Below are positions 41,919 to 42,460 of a stretch of DNA of 42,460 nt, piece after piece. Position 1 is the stretch's first letter; each line of letters begins with the position of its first letter. The notes beneath the pieces were generated by a model. It was not told the DNA's origin, did not search any database, and worked only from the letters and a program-made list of their open reading frames with translations. This stretch comes from Phycisphaerae bacterium (lineage in GTDB: Bacteria; Planctomycetota; Phycisphaerae; SM23-33). The stretch spans positions 1 through 42,460 of the forward strand of contig JAGXKT010000022.1 of the NCBI GenBank assembly GCA_018335035.1, written 5' to 3'. The translations under genes were made by a program, and so were the position numbers.

Positions 41919-41940
41919 GCGGCGCACCCACGCGCGCCGC
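41919..41940 (-). terminator. GC-rich hairpin just after tRNA-Glu
   Basis: GCGGCGC (41919-41925) and GCGCCGC (41934-41940) with an 8-base loop, five bases beyond the tRNA 3' end on the minus strand. It could end the tRNA transcript or guide 3' processing; there is no T tract. Confidence 0.4.
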
Positions 41941-41945
41941 CGTAT

Positions 41946-42020
<75 letters not shown>

Positions 42021-42031
42021 GCGTCGTGGGC

Positions 42032-42059
42032 ATTGTACCCGACCGACGGCGGGGCTCAA
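42032..42059 (-). promoter_or_regulatory. Predicted promoter of tRNA-Glu
   Basis: On the minus strand TTGAGC (42059-42054), a 16-base spacer and TACAAT (42037-42032), with the -10 ending 11 bases before the mature tRNA 5' end. Confidence 0.55.
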
Positions 42060-42161
42060 TGCTCTTGATCGCCTCTTGCGATACGAAAGGGCCGCGCGGC
42101 GCAACGGCCTGCAATTAGCACTCGACCGCGACGCGCGTGTCGCCACGGCCGGCGTGCAGCA

Positions 42162-42234
42162 TGAGGGAGCTGGGGCTCGAACCCAGGACCTACGGCTTAA
42201 AAGGCCGTTGCTCTACCAACTGAGCTACTCCCTC
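42162..42234 (-). tRNA. tRNA-Lys (anticodon TTT)
   Basis: A 73-base cloverleaf on the minus strand: acceptor GAGGGAG/CTCCCTC, D-arm GCTCAGTTGGTAGAGC, anticodon stem ACGGC/GCCGT with loop CTTTTAA (anticodon TTT), T-arm GGGTTCGAGCCCC-like. CCA is not encoded. A -10-like TATGCT (42250-42245 on the complement) ends ten bases before the 5' end. It lies 141 bases upstream of tRNA-Glu; that gap holds small GC hairpins only. Confidence 0.95.
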
Positions 42235-42271
42235 GCGACGGTACAGCATAGCAGAACCGTACCGGCGCCCG

Positions 42272-42460
42272 ATGGGGCTGTCAGGACGGTACCGCCTTCG
42301 GCCGAATGTAGCGGGGGGCATCGCCGCGGTCAAGCCGGCGCCGGACGCGGTCGTGACCGTCTGCGACCACGCGCGCGAGGCGTGCCCGATCTTCCCCGGC
42401 CGCGCGCGGGTCGTGCATGCGCGCTTCGACGACCCGCCGACCCTGGCGCGCGCCGCCGCG
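42272..42460 (+). pseudogene. ArsC/low-molecular-weight phosphatase-like fragment (open at window end)
   Basis: From about 42329 the plus strand reads KPAPDAVVTVCDHAREACP, then IFPG and RVVHARFDDPP, a close match to the C-terminal half of thioredoxin-type arsenate reductases (VTVCD, ECPVFPG, HWxFxDP). The P-loop half with CxxNxCRS, which should lie upstream, is absent; upstream are intergenic bases and tRNA-Lys. The only in-frame ATG is at 42272, giving about 19 residues of uncertain relation first. The frame is still open at the last base. Either a truncated remnant or a diverged C-terminal-domain protein. Confidence 0.45.

Overview
The window is a gene-dense, very GC-rich bacterial chromosome segment with no phage, transposon, IS or CRISPR. 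It encodes a diderm cell: KDO-sugar enzymes, an LPS-export-like protein, a type IV pilus / type II secretion-like assembly locus and phosphatidylglycerol synthesis. The combination of high GC, AddAB, prepilins with GspK/PilX-like partners, archaeal-type phosphoglycerate mutase and GTG starts suggests a Planctomycetota-like genome, possibly Phycisphaerae. That placement is inference from gene content; no marker gene was compared.

Layout. 1-2 kb: a GlcD-type FAD oxidase cut by the window edge, then a hicBA toxin-antitoxin pair. 2-4.4 kb: argC-argJ (minus). 4.5-5.3 kb: apt and a small two-helix membrane protein. 5.3-14.7 kb (minus): a radical SAM protein, the AddA/AddB helicase-nuclease and a secreted transglutaminase-like protein. 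14.8-17.4 kb (plus): rimO, pgsA, pgpA. 17.4-24 kb: an MsbA-like ABC exporter divergent from kdsD-kdsC and a 1041-residue LptC/LptA-like protein. 24-26.4 kb (minus): a protein joining a P-loop kinase-like domain to a deoxyribosyltransferase-like domain, then a TlpA-like thioredoxin. 26.5-37.9 kb (minus): pilM-N-O-P-like, pilB, pilT, pilC and four pseudopilin-like genes. 38-41.9 kb: hemW, an FHA protein, ruvX and an archaeal-type phosphoglycerate mutase. 41.9-42.5 kb: tRNA-Glu, tRNA-Lys and an ArsC-like fragment running off the end.

How the genes work together. The kds/ABC/LptC-like block reads as an LPS-core and LPS-export module; the order kdsD-kdsC-lptC-like matches the enterobacterial kdsD-kdsC-lptC-lptA order, but one giant polypeptide stands where two small proteins are expected. 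The pil block holds the cytoplasmic and inner-membrane machine (ATPases, platform, PilM-N-O and a PilP/GspC-like protein) plus a GspI/J/K-like tip set in which the K-like gene is duplicated. Secretin, major pilin and prepilin peptidase are not in the window. Many neighbours overlap by 4 bases (ATGA or GTGA), indicating translational coupling.

The most interesting points are: (a) the giant LptC/LptA-like protein; (b) a recurrent start architecture, a -35/-10 pair with the -10 box ending 6 bases before an ATG and no good Shine-Dalgarno sequence, at four sites, suggesting leaderless mRNAs; (c) a ten-codon leader ORF coupled to kdsD; (d) iron-sulfur-type cysteine sets in both AddA and AddB; (e) the kinase-like/deoxyribosyltransferase-like fusion; (f) duplicated GspK-like proteins with a GN-based repeat. 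All functions are assigned by reading motifs; no database search was run.
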